NCBI RefSeq assembly: GCF_024360925.2 | Contig: NZ_CP113517.1 | Span: 2,418,001-2,482,000, forward strand | Origin: Methylomonas rapida | GTDB lineage: Bacteria > Pseudomonadota > Gammaproteobacteria > Methylococcales > Methylomonadaceae | DNA length: 64,000 nucleotides | Direction of reading: 5' to 3' | Shown here: positions 63,678 to 64,000 of the stretch, in pieces | How positions within the stretch are numbered: position 1 is the first letter of the stretch | Layout: each line of letters opens with the position of its first letter | Translations under genes and position numbers: made by a program | The notes under the pieces: generated by a model | What the model was told of the DNA's origin: nothing | Database searches by the model: none | Seen by the model: the letters and a program-made list of their open reading frames with translations, nothing else

Positions 63678-64000
63678 CGGTCGACACCGCTTTTTTATTC
63701 AACACGCGATAACGTCTATCCAAGGCTCCGAGCATACCGCCCACGGCCATGAACACGCCGCCCATCCAGATCCAGCGAATGAAAGCCTTGTAATAAACCC
63801 TGAGACTCCAGGCGCCCTCTTCGCCCAACGGTTCGCCGATCGCCACGAACAAATCCCGGAACAGACCGGCGTCGATCGCGGCTTCGGTCATCGGCATGGT
63901 TTGCACCCGATAGACGCGTTTTTGCGGATGGAGCTCCGCCACGGTTTCGCCGTCGTGGTTGACGGTCAGATAACCTTGCTGCGCCAGGTAATTGGGGCCC
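63670..64000 (-). CDS. ccmF: Haem lyase CcmF, C-terminal part (runs off the right edge)
   Basis: Open at the window edge; about 110 residues visible, reading GPNYLAQQGYLTVNHDGET and ending in a membrane helix (WIWMGGVFMAVGGMLGALD) and basic tail. EGAWSLRVYYKAFIRWIWMG is the conserved CcmF C-terminus. CcmF attaches haem to apocytochrome c. First visible gene of ccmF-ccmG-ccmH-ccmI-hemN. Confidence 0.92.
   Translation of the reverse strand, partial: GPNYLAQQGYLTVNHDGETVAELHPQKRVYRVQTMPMTEAAIDAGLFRDLFVAIGEPLGEEGAWSLRVYYKAFIRWIWMGGVFMAVGGMLGALDRRYRVLNKKAVSTDA

Noticed and set aside
1..64000. CRISPR arrays or rRNA genes
   Set aside because: No regularly spaced direct repeats and no ribosomal RNA sequence were seen.

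Overview
The window reads as chromosome of a gammaproteobacterium. FabA-FabB, TtcA, Slt, MscL, HemN, Uup, a CcmFGHI block and an OadGAB pump are all of gammaproteobacterial type. PEP-CTERM proteins, an SQR and abundant c-di-GMP machinery resemble Methylococcales (Methylomonas-like) methanotrophs. No pmo, mxa or xox gene lies in the window, so that placement is inference. Gene density is high and most neighbours overlap by 4 bases.

Layout. 1-3256: uup (cut by the left edge), a CinA-like gene, an AEC transporter. 3426-6313: a PEP-CTERM protein, a YjdM/PhnA-like zinc-ribbon protein, an XRE/S24 regulator and a small RRM protein. 6660-17327: one minus-strand run of nine genes, cheR-cheD-cheB, then a corrinoid activator (RACo), a corrinoid protein, a UroD-fold methyltransferase, a DUF1638 protein, a GAF-histidine kinase with a dead receiver, and a REC-PAS-GGDEF-EAL protein. 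17407-18591: a scar of two transposase remnants and a P2-type phage late-control gene D remnant beside tRNA-Leu(UAA). 18801-24844: UDG, uvrC, pgsA, TetR, two nucleotide-sugar genes. 24928-29539: macA-macB-outer-membrane factor. 29988-34149: a SulP transporter, then an accessory patch with a truncated RAYT, an IS3 orfA fragment, a truncated Rhs gene and a PEP-CTERM-like gene behind a c-di-GMP-I-type riboswitch. 34750-39540: cupin, oadBAG, PfkB kinase. 39653-45372: a GC-rich RND pump operon. 45500-48538: sqr divergent from a sigma-54 activator. 48630-64000: RNase AM-type PHP protein, ABC exporter, slt, fabA-fabB, ttcA, galE, lipase, GNAT, mscL, Dabb protein, hemN and ccmIHGF (ccmF cut by the right edge).

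Three items stand out. First, the nine-gene run joins chemoreceptor-modification enzymes, a reductively activated corrinoid methyl-transfer module and a two-component/c-di-GMP output, with no recognisable substrate-specific MT1 and no chemoreceptor nearby; a methyl-group sensing circuit is the working hypothesis. Second, an 18-bp palindrome (arms TTACTATT/AATAGTAA) occurs upstream of the XRE/S24 regulator, upstream of the RRM gene and upstream of the SulP gene, and the latter two copies sit inside a duplicated leader of about 119 bp. Third, the PEP-CTERM-like gene at 33328-34149 has a promoter, a GEMM-I-like aptamer and a terminator in its leader, so c-di-GMP signalling has both an enzyme and a probable effector here.
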